Positions 17,033 through 25,619 of a DNA stretch of 64,000 nucleotides are shown here, one piece after another (the first letter of the stretch is position 1; each line of letters begins with the position of its first letter). A program made the translations under genes and the position numbers. The notes beneath the pieces are model-generated. The model had not been told where the DNA came from. It made no database searches and saw nothing but the letters and a program-made list of their open reading frames with translations. The stretch is from Oscillospiraceae bacterium (GTDB taxonomy: Bacteria > Bacillota > Clostridia > Oscillospirales > Oscillospiraceae), in the NCBI GenBank assembly GCA_017482385.1, contig JAFUNI010000016.1, positions 124,001-188,000 of the forward strand. The letters run 5' to 3'.

Positions 17033-19870
17033 ATGGAGAGCATAAAAAAGCGGCTTACCCAAATAGGCAATGCATATCGACCTTTACCTTTTTGGTCGTG
17101 GAATGACAAGCTTGAGCCGGAACGGCTGAAAGAGCAAATCCGCTGGATGCATAAAAACGGTATTGGCGGTTTTTTTATGCACGCTAGAGAAGGCTTGGAA
17201 ACCCAGTATCTTTCTCAAGAGTGGATGCAGTGCATCGAGCAGTGCTGCGAAGAGGCGGAGTCGCTGGGTATGCACGCCTGGGTCTATGACGAGAACGGCT
17301 TTCCCAGCGGATTTGTGGGCGGTAAACTCTTAGAGAAGGAAGAAAATCGTGACCGATTCCTGACCTATGAGATTTGTGCATTCGACCCGAAAGCGGACTT
17401 GGTTTATGATCTGTCCGGTGACAGCCTTCAGCTTATCAAGGAAACTAAGAATTCGGAATGCCTGAATGTATATATCGGCACCTCAGCATCTACCGTGGAC
17501 ATTTTGAACCCAGCAGTAGTTGACCAGTTTCTAGAAGAAACTCACGTCCGATACGAAGCACACTTTGGCAAAGATTTTTCCAAGAAAATCAAGGGCTTTT
17601 TCACTGATGAACCCCAGTATTTCCGTTACAACACACCCTATACGCCTATGGTGCGGCAATACTTCCGTGAAAAGTATAATACGGACCTGTTTGATGAACT
17701 GGGACTGCTATTTGTGGAAAAAGAGGGCTACCGCCAGTTCCGCTACCGGTACTGGCTGGCCATGCAGACTTTGATGCTGCAAAACTTTGCGCAAAAGGTC
17801 TATACTTGGTGTGACGAGCGAGGCATGAAACTTACCGGTCACTATGTGGACGAAATCACAATGGGCTATCAGATTATGTGTTGCGCCGGTGTAATGCCCT
17901 TCTATGAATTTGAGCACATCCCCGGTATCGATTGGCTGGGCGTTACCACGGATAATGAGTTGGCGCCCCGGCAGTTAAGCAGCGCTGCCCATCAGCTTGG
18001 AAAGAAACAGATCCTCACGGAAAGCTTTGGCTGCTGCGGCTGGGATATTACCCCGGATGCTTTGCGCCGCCTGGCGGGTTTTCAGTATGCCTGCGGTATC
18101 AATCTTCTATGCCACCATCTTGTTCCGTATTCTGAACGGGGACAGCGTAAACGGGACTACCCGGCCCACTTTCATAGCGTTAACCCTTGGATCGATGACC
18201 ATTTTAAGGATTTTAACGATTTCTTCGCTCGCTTGGGTTACCTGTTGGCAGAGGGTGAAGAAATGGTCAATGTAGCCATGCTGCATCCTATCAGAAGCTG
18301 CTATTTTGACTATAAGCGGGGTTTGTATCCTCATTTCGATGTAGGTCATTTGGATGATGATTTGCAAAAATCTTGCCGTCTGCTTTCTTCCCGTGGCATA
18401 AACTATCACTTCCTGGATGAAACTCTGTTGGAGAGGCACGGCTTTGTGGATGGCAGTCTAATTGGCTGCGGGAAGTGTACATACGACTATTTGGTATTGC
18501 CCCCAATGCTGACTATGGGTCAAAATACGAAGGACTTACTGCAACGGTTTATAGCAAATGGCGGTAAAGTACTTCTTTTGGGAGAAAAGCCTACCTTCCT
18601 GGAGGGCGACCCCTATGTATACACCTGGCTGGAAAGTAATTGCACGATGGAAGAAATCCTTTGCACCCAGCCTTTCCGTATGGAAGACCCCACCACGGAA
18701 CTCTACTGTGCCTATCGGCTGGTTGATGGCAAGCCCTTCCTCTTTGTGCAAAACGGATCCGGTGAGAAGGCATACACACAAACCTTCCGATTTGGCATGG
18801 GAATCAAGTCCTTTACTGTACTTGACCCGGTGAGCCTGGAAACCACAAAGAGCGCCTTGACTGTGACGCTTCCTGCCAATGGCTCTGTACTATTGTTCCC
18901 ATCCGCAGAACAACCTCCAAAGCAAAAGGAACTTCCAATCGTGGAACTGAATATGAAAGATTCTCAAGCTTCTTTCAATACCAATTTCTTGACGATGGAT
19001 GCGGTGCGTTATTCCAAAGATGGAGAAAATTTCTCCGCACCAATTCTACGAAGCCGGCTGTTTGAGCAGCTGCTTCAGGAGCGGTATGCAGGAGACCTTT
19101 GGCTGCGTTACGAGTTCAACATCGAACAATTACCGGAACGACTTACCATTCTGGCAGAAACAAAGAATCTAAAAAAGACTTGCCTGAATGGAAAGAATAT
19201 TTCCTTGGACACCCAGTATGATAAAGAACCCAGCCTTTGGATGGCAGACATCACGTCATACATCCAATTGGGTTTGAATACCTACGAAACCCAAATGTCC
19301 TGGCACCAGAGTGAGAAAACCTACCATACGCTCTTTGGTGAAAATGTAACGGTAAGCCTGAAGACCTGTATTGTCTACGAAAGCGAAATTGAAAGTGTTT
19401 ACCTTGCCGGCAAATTTGGTGTGTATAGCAAAGTGCCTATGGAGGAGGTGGACTCCCACTACCTGATTGGTCGTAGCTTCTACATAGGAGCCGTGCCCAC
19501 TTATACAAAAGAGCCTACTGCAGATGGCTTTGCCTTCTTCCGTGGAGACCTCACTTTGAAAAAGATCATCCCATTGGAAGATCCAAATGTAATACTGCGC
19601 ATTCCTGGCAGATATGTAACGGCTAAGGTGAAGATCAACGGCCAGGCAGCCGGTGAGTTGGTGTTGAGCCGACAACTGGATGTGTCCAGCTTTGCCAAAC
19701 CCGGCAATAATGAAATAGAGGTTACTTTTACTGTGGGTAACCGTAATCTCTTAGGACCATTCCATTATGTGGAAGAGGATATTTATATCGGCCCGGACAC
19801 GTTTGATTCCTACGAATTGCCGAGTGTTGACGGACACATTGCCTATAAACTGGAGAAATTCTTTGCCTAA
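17033..19870 (+). CDS. large GH106-like glycoside hydrolase
   Basis: 945 residues without a signal peptide. The N-terminus PLPFWSWNDKLEPE and then GGFFMHAREGL, YDENGFPSG and FTDEPQYF resemble the catalytic TIM barrel of GH106 alpha-L-rhamnosidases and related unclassified glycosidases. A middle Rossmann-like region (YDYLVLPPMLTMGQNT, then a GGKVLLLG strand) and C-terminal beta-sandwich domains follow. Probable catalytic acids lie in FTDEP and TESFGCCGW. Cytoplasmic location implies an imported oligosaccharide. The start is the ATG at 17033, 7 bases after GGAGGG; a TTG at 17018 overlaps the site. Monocistronic, with promoter and terminator. Rhamnosidase activity is inference. Confidence 0.75.
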   Translation: MESIKKRLTQIGNAYRPLPFWSWNDKLEPERLKEQIRWMHKNGIGGFFMHAREGLETQYLSQEWMQCIEQCCEEAESLGMHAWVYDENGFPSGFVGGKLLEKEENRDRFLTYEICAFDPKADLVYDLSGDSLQLIKETKNSECLNVYIGTSASTVDILNPAVVDQFLEETHVRYEAHFGKDFSKKIKGFFTDEPQYFRYNTPYTPMVRQYFREKYNTDLFDELGLLFVEKEGYRQFRYRYWLAMQTLMLQNFAQKVYTWCDERGMKLTGHYVDEITMGYQIMCCAGVMPFYEFEHIPGIDWLGVTTDNELAPRQLSSAAHQLGKKQILTESFGCCGWDITPDALRRLAGFQYACGINLLCHHLVPYSERGQRKRDYPAHFHSVNPWIDDHFKDFNDFFARLGYLLAEGEEMVNVAMLHPIRSCYFDYKRGLYPHFDVGHLDDDLQKSCRLLSSRGINYHFLDETLLERHGFVDGSLIGCGKCTYDYLVLPPMLTMGQNTKDLLQRFIANGGKVLLLGEKPTFLEGDPYVYTWLESNCTMEEILCTQPFRMEDPTTELYCAYRLVDGKPFLFVQNGSGEKAYTQTFRFGMGIKSFTVLDPVSLETTKSALTVTLPANGSVLLFPSAEQPPKQKELPIVELNMKDSQASFNTNFLTMDAVRYSKDGENFSAPILRSRLFEQLLQERYAGDLWLRYEFNIEQLPERLTILAETKNLKKTCLNGKNISLDTQYDKEPSLWMADITSYIQLGLNTYETQMSWHQSEKTYHTLFGENVTVSLKTCIVYESEIESVYLAGKFGVYSKVPMEEVDSHYLIGRSFYIGAVPTYTKEPTADGFAFFRGDLTLKKIIPLEDPNVILRIPGRYVTAKVKINGQAAGELVLSRQLDVSSFAKPGNNEIEVTFTVGNRNLLGPFHYVEEDIYIGPDTFDSYELPSVDGHIAYKLEKFFA

Positions 19871-19872
19871 AT

Positions 19873-19905
19873 AAAAAGCAGACATCTAAGGATGTCTGCT
19901 TTTTT
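19873..19905. terminator. bidirectional terminator
   Basis: 14-base arms (19873-19886, 19891-19904) around TAAG with A and T runs. It ends the GH106-like gene and the convergent SGNH array. Confidence 0.9.
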
Positions 19906-19914
19906 ATATGCAAT

Positions 19915-21219
19915 TTATTCGCTGCAGAAGCTGGCAACGATGTTTCTGTACACGGCATCGCCGATTTGCTGATAACCGCACAGCATAGGATGTGCGCCGT
20001 TGGTATCCCGCCGCTCGGTAACTTCGCTTCTGGTGTTCACGGGAACCTGCTTGTTGGGGTAGTTGTACTCGGAGTCGAACTGACCGCTGAGGTTGATGAA
20101 CTCGCAGAAATCCTTGTACTTGTCCTCCAGACACCAAGCTTGGTAAGCAAGGTTAATCTCCATCTTATAGTGGACACCGTAATAAACGTCGGTCAAGGGC
20201 ATGATTGCACCGTAATTGGAAGCACCACCGCCATTGAGAGATCCCAGGGGCAAGCCCATGATCTTTATCTTGATGTTCGGGAAGTCCCGCTTCAGGAAAT
20301 CTACCAGCTTTTTGCCCTTGTTGGCGACGATCTCGGCATATTCCTTCCGGGTGTGGGTCATGGCCTCCTGGCTCATCAGACCGTTGGTGCCCAGGAAAAT
20401 ATATGCCGCATCAATGTGGTCGATCTCATTGCGCTTGCAGTAGTCGATGAAGTCGACCTTGCCGGTTTCGGGATTCAGGAAAGGAGAACCCTTGGGTGTG
20501 CTGGAGCTCTTGAATTCAATGGGAGTGGTGTCATGGGCGTTGGCATAATGGGTCAACACACCTTTCTCAGGACGGGGAGAATCATGATCCATATAGCGGT
20601 TGAACTTCAGATAATCAATCTGCAAAGTCTCCAGCTGCCAAATAGCGCCGTTTTCGTCCTGCCACAGAGAATGCTGGTCTTCAACACCTCTGTTGTTGTC
20701 GCACTCTACCCACATTGCGCCGGGAATGTTATACAGGAAGTTGTCCCAGTGCCAGCCGCCGTAGCCTTCCAAAGCGATGCCGGGATACTTGGAGGGTTTG
20801 CAGGAGCCAACAAACTTAACAGCATCCTTGAAACCCAAGCCGGCAGGCTCGCCACCCTCCTGGGTAATGCGGCGGAATGCCTCGTAAGTCCAGCCACCGC
20901 CGGTGAGGGAGTCACCGATACACAGAATGTTGGTGGTCTTCGTGGGCTCTTTGGGAGCAACCACATTTAGCAGGGTCTCATCTTCGCCCAGAAGATTCCG
21001 CTGGGCATCATAAACCTTGATGGTCAGCTTGTGCTGGCCGGGCTCGGTGGGTACATATTCAAAGTACCGGGGGAAGTTCCGGCCCTTGTCGCAGATAGCA
21101 ACAATAGCATGGACATAGGGATTGGGCGATTCGATAACGCCACGATAGTACAGCTGGAAGGTATCACCCACCACCAGATCGTACTTTTCAGGCAGAATCA
21201 CACGAATTTTCTCAGCCAT
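19915..21219 (-). CDS. SGNH/GDSL hydrolase, array copy 1 (promoter-distal)
   Basis: 434 residues, no signal peptide. Residues 1-93 form an all-beta N-terminal domain. The SGNH core starts with CIGDSLTGGG (nucleophile S104), then EGYGGWHW (Gly block), FLGTNGLM (Asn block) and DTNGAHP (Asp/His block). SGNH enzymes of this type usually remove acetyl or other acyl groups from carbohydrates. It is the third and last gene of a tandem array; the three proteins share nearly the whole sequence pattern from end to end. GGAGG lies 8 bases before the ATG; a TTG at 21234 is part of the ribosome site. The acyl substrate is unknown. Confidence 0.82.
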   Translation of the reverse strand: MAEKIRVILPEKYDLVVGDTFQLYYRGVIESPNPYVHAIVAICDKGRNFPRYFEYVPTEPGQHKLTIKVYDAQRNLLGEDETLLNVVAPKEPTKTTNILCIGDSLTGGGWTYEAFRRITQEGGEPAGLGFKDAVKFVGSCKPSKYPGIALEGYGGWHWDNFLYNIPGAMWVECDNNRGVEDQHSLWQDENGAIWQLETLQIDYLKFNRYMDHDSPRPEKGVLTHYANAHDTTPIEFKSSSTPKGSPFLNPETGKVDFIDYCKRNEIDHIDAAYIFLGTNGLMSQEAMTHTRKEYAEIVANKGKKLVDFLKRDFPNIKIKIMGLPLGSLNGGGASNYGAIMPLTDVYYGVHYKMEINLAYQAWCLEDKYKDFCEFINLSGQFDSEYNYPNKQVPVNTRSEVTERRDTNGAHPMLCGYQQIGDAVYRNIVASFCSE

Positions 21220-21234
21220 TTCACTTTCCTCCAA

Positions 21235-22539
21235 TTACTCGCAGCAGAAGCTTGCGATAATATTTCTGTACACGGCGTCACCAATTTGCTTATAGCCGTC
21301 CTTGGTGGGATGGGCACCGTCAATATCCATCCGTTCGGTAACGGTGCTTCTGGTGTTGACAGGCTTCTCCTTATAGGGATAAGCATATTCGCAGTCAAAC
21401 TGACCGGAGATGTTGATGAACTCCATAAAGTCCTTATATGCATCTTCCAGGCACCAAGCCTCGTATGCCAAATCCAACTCGTTGCAGTAGTAATGGATCT
21501 CGTAAACATCTGTAAAGGGCAGCTGCGCACCGTAGTTGGAGCCGATACCACCATTTAGAGAACGCATAGTCTGACCCATGATTTTTACCTTCACATTGGG
21601 GAAGGCTTCTTTGATATAGCCAACCAGCTTTTTGGTTTTGTTTACCACAATCTGACAGTATTCCTTGCGGGGAAGTGTTGCGGCCTCCGTGCCCATCAGA
21701 CCGTTGCCACCCAGGAAAATGTACACCGCATCGATTCCGTCAATGTTGTTACGCTTGCAGTAGTCAGTGAAATCAATCTTGCCGGTCTCGGGGTTCAAAA
21801 AGGGTGAACCACCGGCGTTGCTGGAGTGGGTGAATTCAATAGGGGAGGTATCTGCGGCGTTGGCATAGTGGGTGAGAGGACCATGTTCGGGTCGGGGAGA
21901 TGTGTGATCTTTATAGCGATTGAACTTCAAATAGTCGATTTGAAGAGTTTCCAACTGCCACAAGGCACCGTTTACATCCTGCCAAATAGAGTGGTGATCT
22001 TCGGGAGTTCTGCTGTTAGGACATTCAATCCACATAGCACCGGGAACGTTGTAAAGGAAGGAATCTATATGCCAGCCGCCGTAGCCTTCATTGCGGGAAT
22101 CGGCATAGTAGCCCTTGTTGCTGCCGACAAACTTGATGGCATTTTCAAATCCGAGACCAGCGGGCTCACCCTCGGTTTCTACGATACGGCGACGGGCTTC
22201 GTTGATCCAGTGGCCGCCGCCGGTAAGGGAGTCACCAATCACCAAAATGTTAGTGGTCTTTTCTGGTGCTTTCGGGGCAACCACATTCAAAAGGGTCTCA
22301 GCTTCACCCAGCAAATTTCGCTGCGCATCGTAAACCTTCATTGTCAGCTTGTGCTGACCGGGCTCGGTGGGCACATATTCAAAGTAGCGGGGGAAGTTCC
22401 GGCCTTTATCGCAAATGGAAACGATGGAATAGACATAGGGATTAGGCGCTTCGATGACACCACGGTAATAAAGCTGGAAAGTATCGCCCACTACCAGATC
22501 ATATTTCTTGGGCAAAATAATACGAATCTGATTCTCCAT
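21235..22539 (-). CDS. SGNH/GDSL hydrolase, array copy 2 (middle)
   Basis: 434 residues, same two-domain layout as its neighbours. Block I is VIGDSLTGGGHW (S104). EGYGGWH, FLGGNGLMG and DIDGAHP give the other SGNH blocks. The ribosome site AGGAGG is 8 bases before the ATG, and gaps to both neighbours are 15 bases, so the three are one transcript. The DNA differs from the flanking copies at many third positions, so the duplication is old rather than an assembly artefact. Copies may have specialised on different acylated sugars; this is inference. Confidence 0.82.
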   Translation of the reverse strand: MENQIRIILPKKYDLVVGDTFQLYYRGVIEAPNPYVYSIVSICDKGRNFPRYFEYVPTEPGQHKLTMKVYDAQRNLLGEAETLLNVVAPKAPEKTTNILVIGDSLTGGGHWINEARRRIVETEGEPAGLGFENAIKFVGSNKGYYADSRNEGYGGWHIDSFLYNVPGAMWIECPNSRTPEDHHSIWQDVNGALWQLETLQIDYLKFNRYKDHTSPRPEHGPLTHYANAADTSPIEFTHSSNAGGSPFLNPETGKIDFTDYCKRNNIDGIDAVYIFLGGNGLMGTEAATLPRKEYCQIVVNKTKKLVGYIKEAFPNVKVKIMGQTMRSLNGGIGSNYGAQLPFTDVYEIHYYCNELDLAYEAWCLEDAYKDFMEFINISGQFDCEYAYPYKEKPVNTRSTVTERMDIDGAHPTKDGYKQIGDAVYRNIIASFCCE

Positions 22540-22554
22540 TATACATTCCTCCTG

Positions 22555-23862
22555 TTATTCGCTGCAGAAACTTGCTACTACATTGCGATAAACCGCATCA
22601 GCCACCTGATAGTAGCCTTCTGTGGTGGGGTGGACGCTGTTGGTATCCAAACGCTCAGTAACAGTGCTTCTGGTGTTTACGGGCTTTTGTTTGCAGGGGT
22701 AACCGTACTCGCAGTCAAACTGGCCGGCAATGTTAATGAACTCCATAAAGTCCTTGTATTCGTCTTCCAGACACCAGGCCTCGTATGCCAGGTTCAGTTC
22801 CCACTTGTAGTTGCAGATCTCATAAGTATCGGTCAGAGGCAGCATAGCGCCATAGCTGGTACCGGTACCGCCGTTGAGAGAGGACAGGTGTTGACCCATA
22901 ATTCTGACCTTTACATTGGGGAAAGCTTCCCGGATCAGACCAACCAGCTGCTTGCCCTTACTGACGACTACTTTGCAGTATTCTTTCCGGGGCAAGGACA
23001 GAGCCTGCTGGCTCATCAGACCGTTGCCGCCCAGCCAAATGTAAACTGCGTCAATGCTGTCAGCGCCAATTTGCTCGGCATAGGCCTTGAAATCAATCTT
23101 GCCCAACTCGTCGATGAAGAAAGGCGTTTTAGGGGCATCGCTGGAGCTGGTGAATTCGATGGGGGAGGTGTCTGCTGCGTTAGCGTAGTGGACGAGAGGT
23201 CCTTCGGTGGGTCGGGGAGATGTGTGATCCTTCCAACGGTTAAACTTCAGATAGTCGATTTGCAGGGTCTCCAGCTGCCAGATCGCACCGTTAACATCCT
23301 GCCACAGGGAGTGCTGGTCATCCACTTGCCGATTGTTGTCGCACTTGACCCACATAGCGCCGGGAGCATTGGTCAAATAGGAATCCCAGTGCCAGCCGCC
23401 ATAAGCGGTCAAATTCACATCAGGATATTTCGCAGGCTTGCAGGTGCCAACGAATTTCACGGCGTTCTTAAAGCCAAGCGCTGCAGGCTCGCCGCCTTCG
23501 CCGGTAATACGGCGGTTAAGCTCACCCACCCATTGACCACCGGCGGTGGTGGAAGCACCGATGCAAAGAATATTGGTGCACTTTTCCGGCTCCTTGGGAA
23601 CCACCACATTCAGCATGGTTTCGCCTTCACCCAGCAGATTCCGCTGTGCATCGTAAACCTTAATGGTCAGCTTGTGTTGGCCGGGCTCGGTGGGCGCATA
23701 TTCAAAGTACCGGGGGAAGTTCCGGCCCTTATCGCAAATAGATACGATGGAATATACATAGGGGTTGGGGGCTTCGATGATACCGCGGTAATACAGCTGG
23801 AAGGTATCACCAACCACCAAATCGTACTTCTTGGGAATGTTCACTCTGATTTTCTCTGCCAT
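22555..23862 (-). CDS. SGNH/GDSL hydrolase, array copy 3 (promoter-proximal, altered block I)
   Basis: 435 residues. Block I reads CIGASTTAGG: the Asp that normally precedes the nucleophile is Ala (A103), while S104 is kept. The other blocks are AYGGWHW, WLGGNGLMS and DTNSVHP, so Ser, Asn, Asp and His remain and the protein may still be active. First gene of the array. The start is set by GGAGG 8 bases before the ATG at 23862; the long upstream open frame runs over the promoter and lacks a ribosome site. An upstream stem (23899-23916, CGCAAG/CTTGCG) in the leader might be an operator. Confidence 0.8.
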   Translation of the reverse strand: MAEKIRVNIPKKYDLVVGDTFQLYYRGIIEAPNPYVYSIVSICDKGRNFPRYFEYAPTEPGQHKLTIKVYDAQRNLLGEGETMLNVVVPKEPEKCTNILCIGASTTAGGQWVGELNRRITGEGGEPAALGFKNAVKFVGTCKPAKYPDVNLTAYGGWHWDSYLTNAPGAMWVKCDNNRQVDDQHSLWQDVNGAIWQLETLQIDYLKFNRWKDHTSPRPTEGPLVHYANAADTSPIEFTSSSDAPKTPFFIDELGKIDFKAYAEQIGADSIDAVYIWLGGNGLMSQQALSLPRKEYCKVVVSKGKQLVGLIREAFPNVKVRIMGQHLSSLNGGTGTSYGAMLPLTDTYEICNYKWELNLAYEAWCLEDEYKDFMEFINIAGQFDCEYGYPCKQKPVNTRSTVTERLDTNSVHPTTEGYYQVADAVYRNVVASFCSE

Positions 23863-23924
23863 TGTCAGGTCCTCCAATTTGCAGAATTTTTTGAAGTCGC
23901 AAGAAGAATCCTTGCGTTTCCCAT

Positions 23925-23953
23925 ATTTTAACATAATTGCCCAAGTGATACAA
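23925..23953 (-). promoter_or_regulatory. promoter of the SGNH array
   Basis: On the minus strand TTGTAT (23948-23953), 17 bases, then TAAAAT (23925-23930). Confidence 0.6.
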
Positions 23954-24035
23954 CAGTAAAATTGCACAAAACACAAGGATTTTATTGCCGATTTTGATGA
24001 ACACAAACCAAGAAGTACAGAAAAATTAAAAATAC

Positions 24036-24063
24036 TTGCAATTTGCAAAAAATATGCTATACT
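24036..24063 (+). promoter_or_regulatory. promoter of the CorC/HlyC leader
   Basis: TTGCAA (24036-24041), 16 bases, then TATACT (24058-24063) with TATGC immediately before. Transcription would start near 24070, about 180 bases ahead of the transporter gene, leaving a long leader. Confidence 0.7.
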
Positions 24064-24102
24064 GTATGTGAATAAATGCAGAAAGGAGTTCCCTAAGAAA
24101 CT

Positions 24103-24189
24103 ATGGACGACGGCGACAGTAATCCCGAAAATCCTCCCTTATATCGGAAGTTTGATTTGGCGAAGCGTAGGCTGCATCTGCGGATGTAA
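24103..24189 (+). CDS. candidate leader peptide, MgtL-like
   Basis: 28 codons from ATG to TAA. The N-terminus MDDGDSNPENPP is rich in acidic residues and proline; the C-terminus ends RRLHLR and a Met. Salmonella MgtL ([17 protein letters not shown]) has the same order: acidic/proline start, then an RRL-basic end. Early acidic/proline stretches are known to destabilise ribosomes when magnesium is low. Weak point: AAAGGAG is 14 bases upstream, further than ideal, and no nearer ribosome site exists. An even smaller frame (MQKGVP, 24076-24096) overlaps the ribosome site. Confidence 0.42.
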   Translation: MDDGDSNPENPPLYRKFDLAKRRLHLRM

Positions 24190-24209
24190 GGCATAGGCTT
24201 TGCTTTTTT
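24160..24209 (+). terminator. intrinsic terminator within the corC/hlyC leader
   Basis: GCGAAGCGTAGGC (24160-24172) pairs with GCATAGGCTTTGC (24191-24203) with two mismatches and one G-T pair. An inner stem GCATC/GATGT (24174-24187) continues the hairpin, and TTTTTT (24204-24209) follows. It lies upstream of the transporter gene, so it must be bypassed for expression. Confidence 0.65.
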
Positions 24210-24250
24210 GCGCCCTTTTTGAGGAAAATGAGATATATTTGGAGGAAATT

Positions 24251-25576
24251 ATGAATAATATTGGGTTAACGATAGGCTTGCAGGTGATACTTATCGCATT
24301 GAATGCGATTTTTGCCTGCGCAGAGATCGCAGTGATCTCTATGAACGATGCAAAACTTGCAAAAATGGTATCGGAAGGGGATAAGCGGGCGGTGCGCCTT
24401 GCCAGGCTGACCAGTCAGCCTGCCCGTTTTTTGGCTACCATTCAAGTTGCAATTACCCTGTCCGGCTTCTTGGGAAGTGCTTTTGCAGCGGAGAACTTCT
24501 CCGGCGTGCTGGTAGATTGGCTTTTGGGCCTGGGTGTGGGGATGAACGCAGAAATCCTTGACTCTATTGCGGTTATCTTTATTACCATCGTGCTGTCCTA
24601 CTTCACATTGGTCTTTGGTGAGCTGGTGCCCAAGCAGGTAGCTATGCGCAACGCAGAAAAGCTTGCCTTGGGTATGTCCGGCTTGATCAGCGGCATTGCC
24701 AAGGTGTTTTCTCCCTTGGTTGGCTTGCTGACGGTTTCTACCAACGGCGTTCTGCGTCTGATGGGCATTGACCCCAATGCGCAGGAAGAGGAAGTTGGCG
24801 AGGAAGAGATCCGTATGATGGTGGACGTAGGCAACGAAAAAGGCACCATTGACAACGAAGAACGGGAATTCATTGAGAATGTGTTTGAGTTTGATAATCT
24901 TCCCATTGCAGAGATCATCACCCACCGCACTGACGTGACTTTCCTGTACTTAGAGGATAGTGTGAAGACCTGGCACGATACCATCATAAACAGTCGTTTT
25001 ACCTACTATCCCATTTGCGAGGAAACCCCCGACCGAATTGTTGGTGTGCTGAACAGTAAGATCTATTTCCGCCTGGCCGATAAATCCAAGGAAAATGTTA
25101 TGGAGCAGGCGGTCACCGAGGCCTATGTAGTTCCGGAGACCTTGAAGGCAGATGTGCTTTTCCGCAATATGAAAAGAGAGCACGAGCAGATCGCTGTTGT
25201 ATTGGATGAGTACGGCGGATTGAGTGGTATCATCACCATCAAGGATTTGATCGAAGAATTGGTGGGCGACCTGGAGGACGATATTCAGCCGGAGGAAACC
25301 GTAGAAAAGATCGTTTCCCTGGAGGAGAATCTGTGGCAGGCCGATGGCAGTGTGCTTTTGGAGGAACTTTCTGAAGCCATTGGAATGTACCTGGAATCCG
25401 AGGAGTACGACACCCTTAACGGCTTGATATTCCATCATTTGGGTACTTCTCCCGAGAAAGATGACAAAGTGGAACTGGAGGGCCTGGAGATCCAGGTTAC
25501 ACAGGTAGATAACTACCAGGTAGAAACCGCCATTATCCGCAAAACCGCTTTAGAAGAACCTGTTGAAGCTGAATAA
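24251..25576 (+). CDS. CorC/HlyC (CNNM-like) family transporter
   Basis: 441 residues. The N-terminal DUF21 membrane domain (about 1-190, four hydrophobic segments) begins with LNAIFACAEIAVISMN, matching the family's pore helices. A CBS-domain pair (about 210-335, with VLDEYGGLSGIITIKDLIEELVGD split across it) and a C-terminal CorC_HlyC domain follow. Characterised members such as MpfA of Staphylococcus and Thermus CorC export magnesium. GGAGG precedes the ATG at 24251. The gene stands alone behind the leader described at 24070-24209, which probably controls it. Confidence 0.9.
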   Translation: MNNIGLTIGLQVILIALNAIFACAEIAVISMNDAKLAKMVSEGDKRAVRLARLTSQPARFLATIQVAITLSGFLGSAFAAENFSGVLVDWLLGLGVGMNAEILDSIAVIFITIVLSYFTLVFGELVPKQVAMRNAEKLALGMSGLISGIAKVFSPLVGLLTVSTNGVLRLMGIDPNAQEEEVGEEEIRMMVDVGNEKGTIDNEEREFIENVFEFDNLPIAEIITHRTDVTFLYLEDSVKTWHDTIINSRFTYYPICEETPDRIVGVLNSKIYFRLADKSKENVMEQAVTEAYVVPETLKADVLFRNMKREHEQIAVVLDEYGGLSGIITIKDLIEELVGDLEDDIQPEETVEKIVSLEENLWQADGSVLLEELSEAIGMYLESEEYDTLNGLIFHHLGTSPEKDDKVELEGLEIQVTQVDNYQVETAIIRKTALEEPVEAE

Positions 25577-25579
25577 TAT

Positions 25580-25607
25580 AAGAGCCGCCGGTATCCCGGC
25601 GGCTCTT
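25580..25607. terminator. hairpin terminator between convergent genes
   Basis: AGAGCCGCCGG (25581-25591) and its complement (25596-25606), flanked by AA and TT. The T tract is short. It separates corC/hlyC from the convergent oxidoreductase. Confidence 0.7.
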
Positions 25608-25619
25608 TGCGTTATGTAA

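Larger units (their letters stand above)
24070..24209 (+). promoter_or_regulatory. candidate peptide-controlled transcription attenuator upstream of corC/hlyC
   Basis: The leader holds AAAGGAG (24082-24088), a 28-codon open frame (24103-24189) and a long hairpin with a T6 tract (24160-24209) in that order. The open frame runs through the whole 5' arm of the hairpin and stops in its apical region. This arrangement lets a translating ribosome block terminator formation. The encoded peptide resembles the MgtL magnesium leader of Salmonella in composition. Function as a magnesium-dependent attenuator is inference; the order of elements is directly visible. Confidence 0.5.

Noticed and set aside
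21826..23931. Long plus-strand open frame (701 codons) across the SGNH array
   Set aside because: Antisense shadow of three homologous genes; its internal repetition only mirrors theirs.
24076..24096. Six-codon frame MQKGVP overlapping the ribosome site in the same leader
   Set aside because: No ribosome site of its own and too short to support a claim.
24070..24250. Known metal riboswitch (M-box or yybP-ykoY) as explanation for the corC/hlyC leader
   Set aside because: None of the conserved sequence blocks of those aptamers could be found; a leader peptide with terminator fits better.
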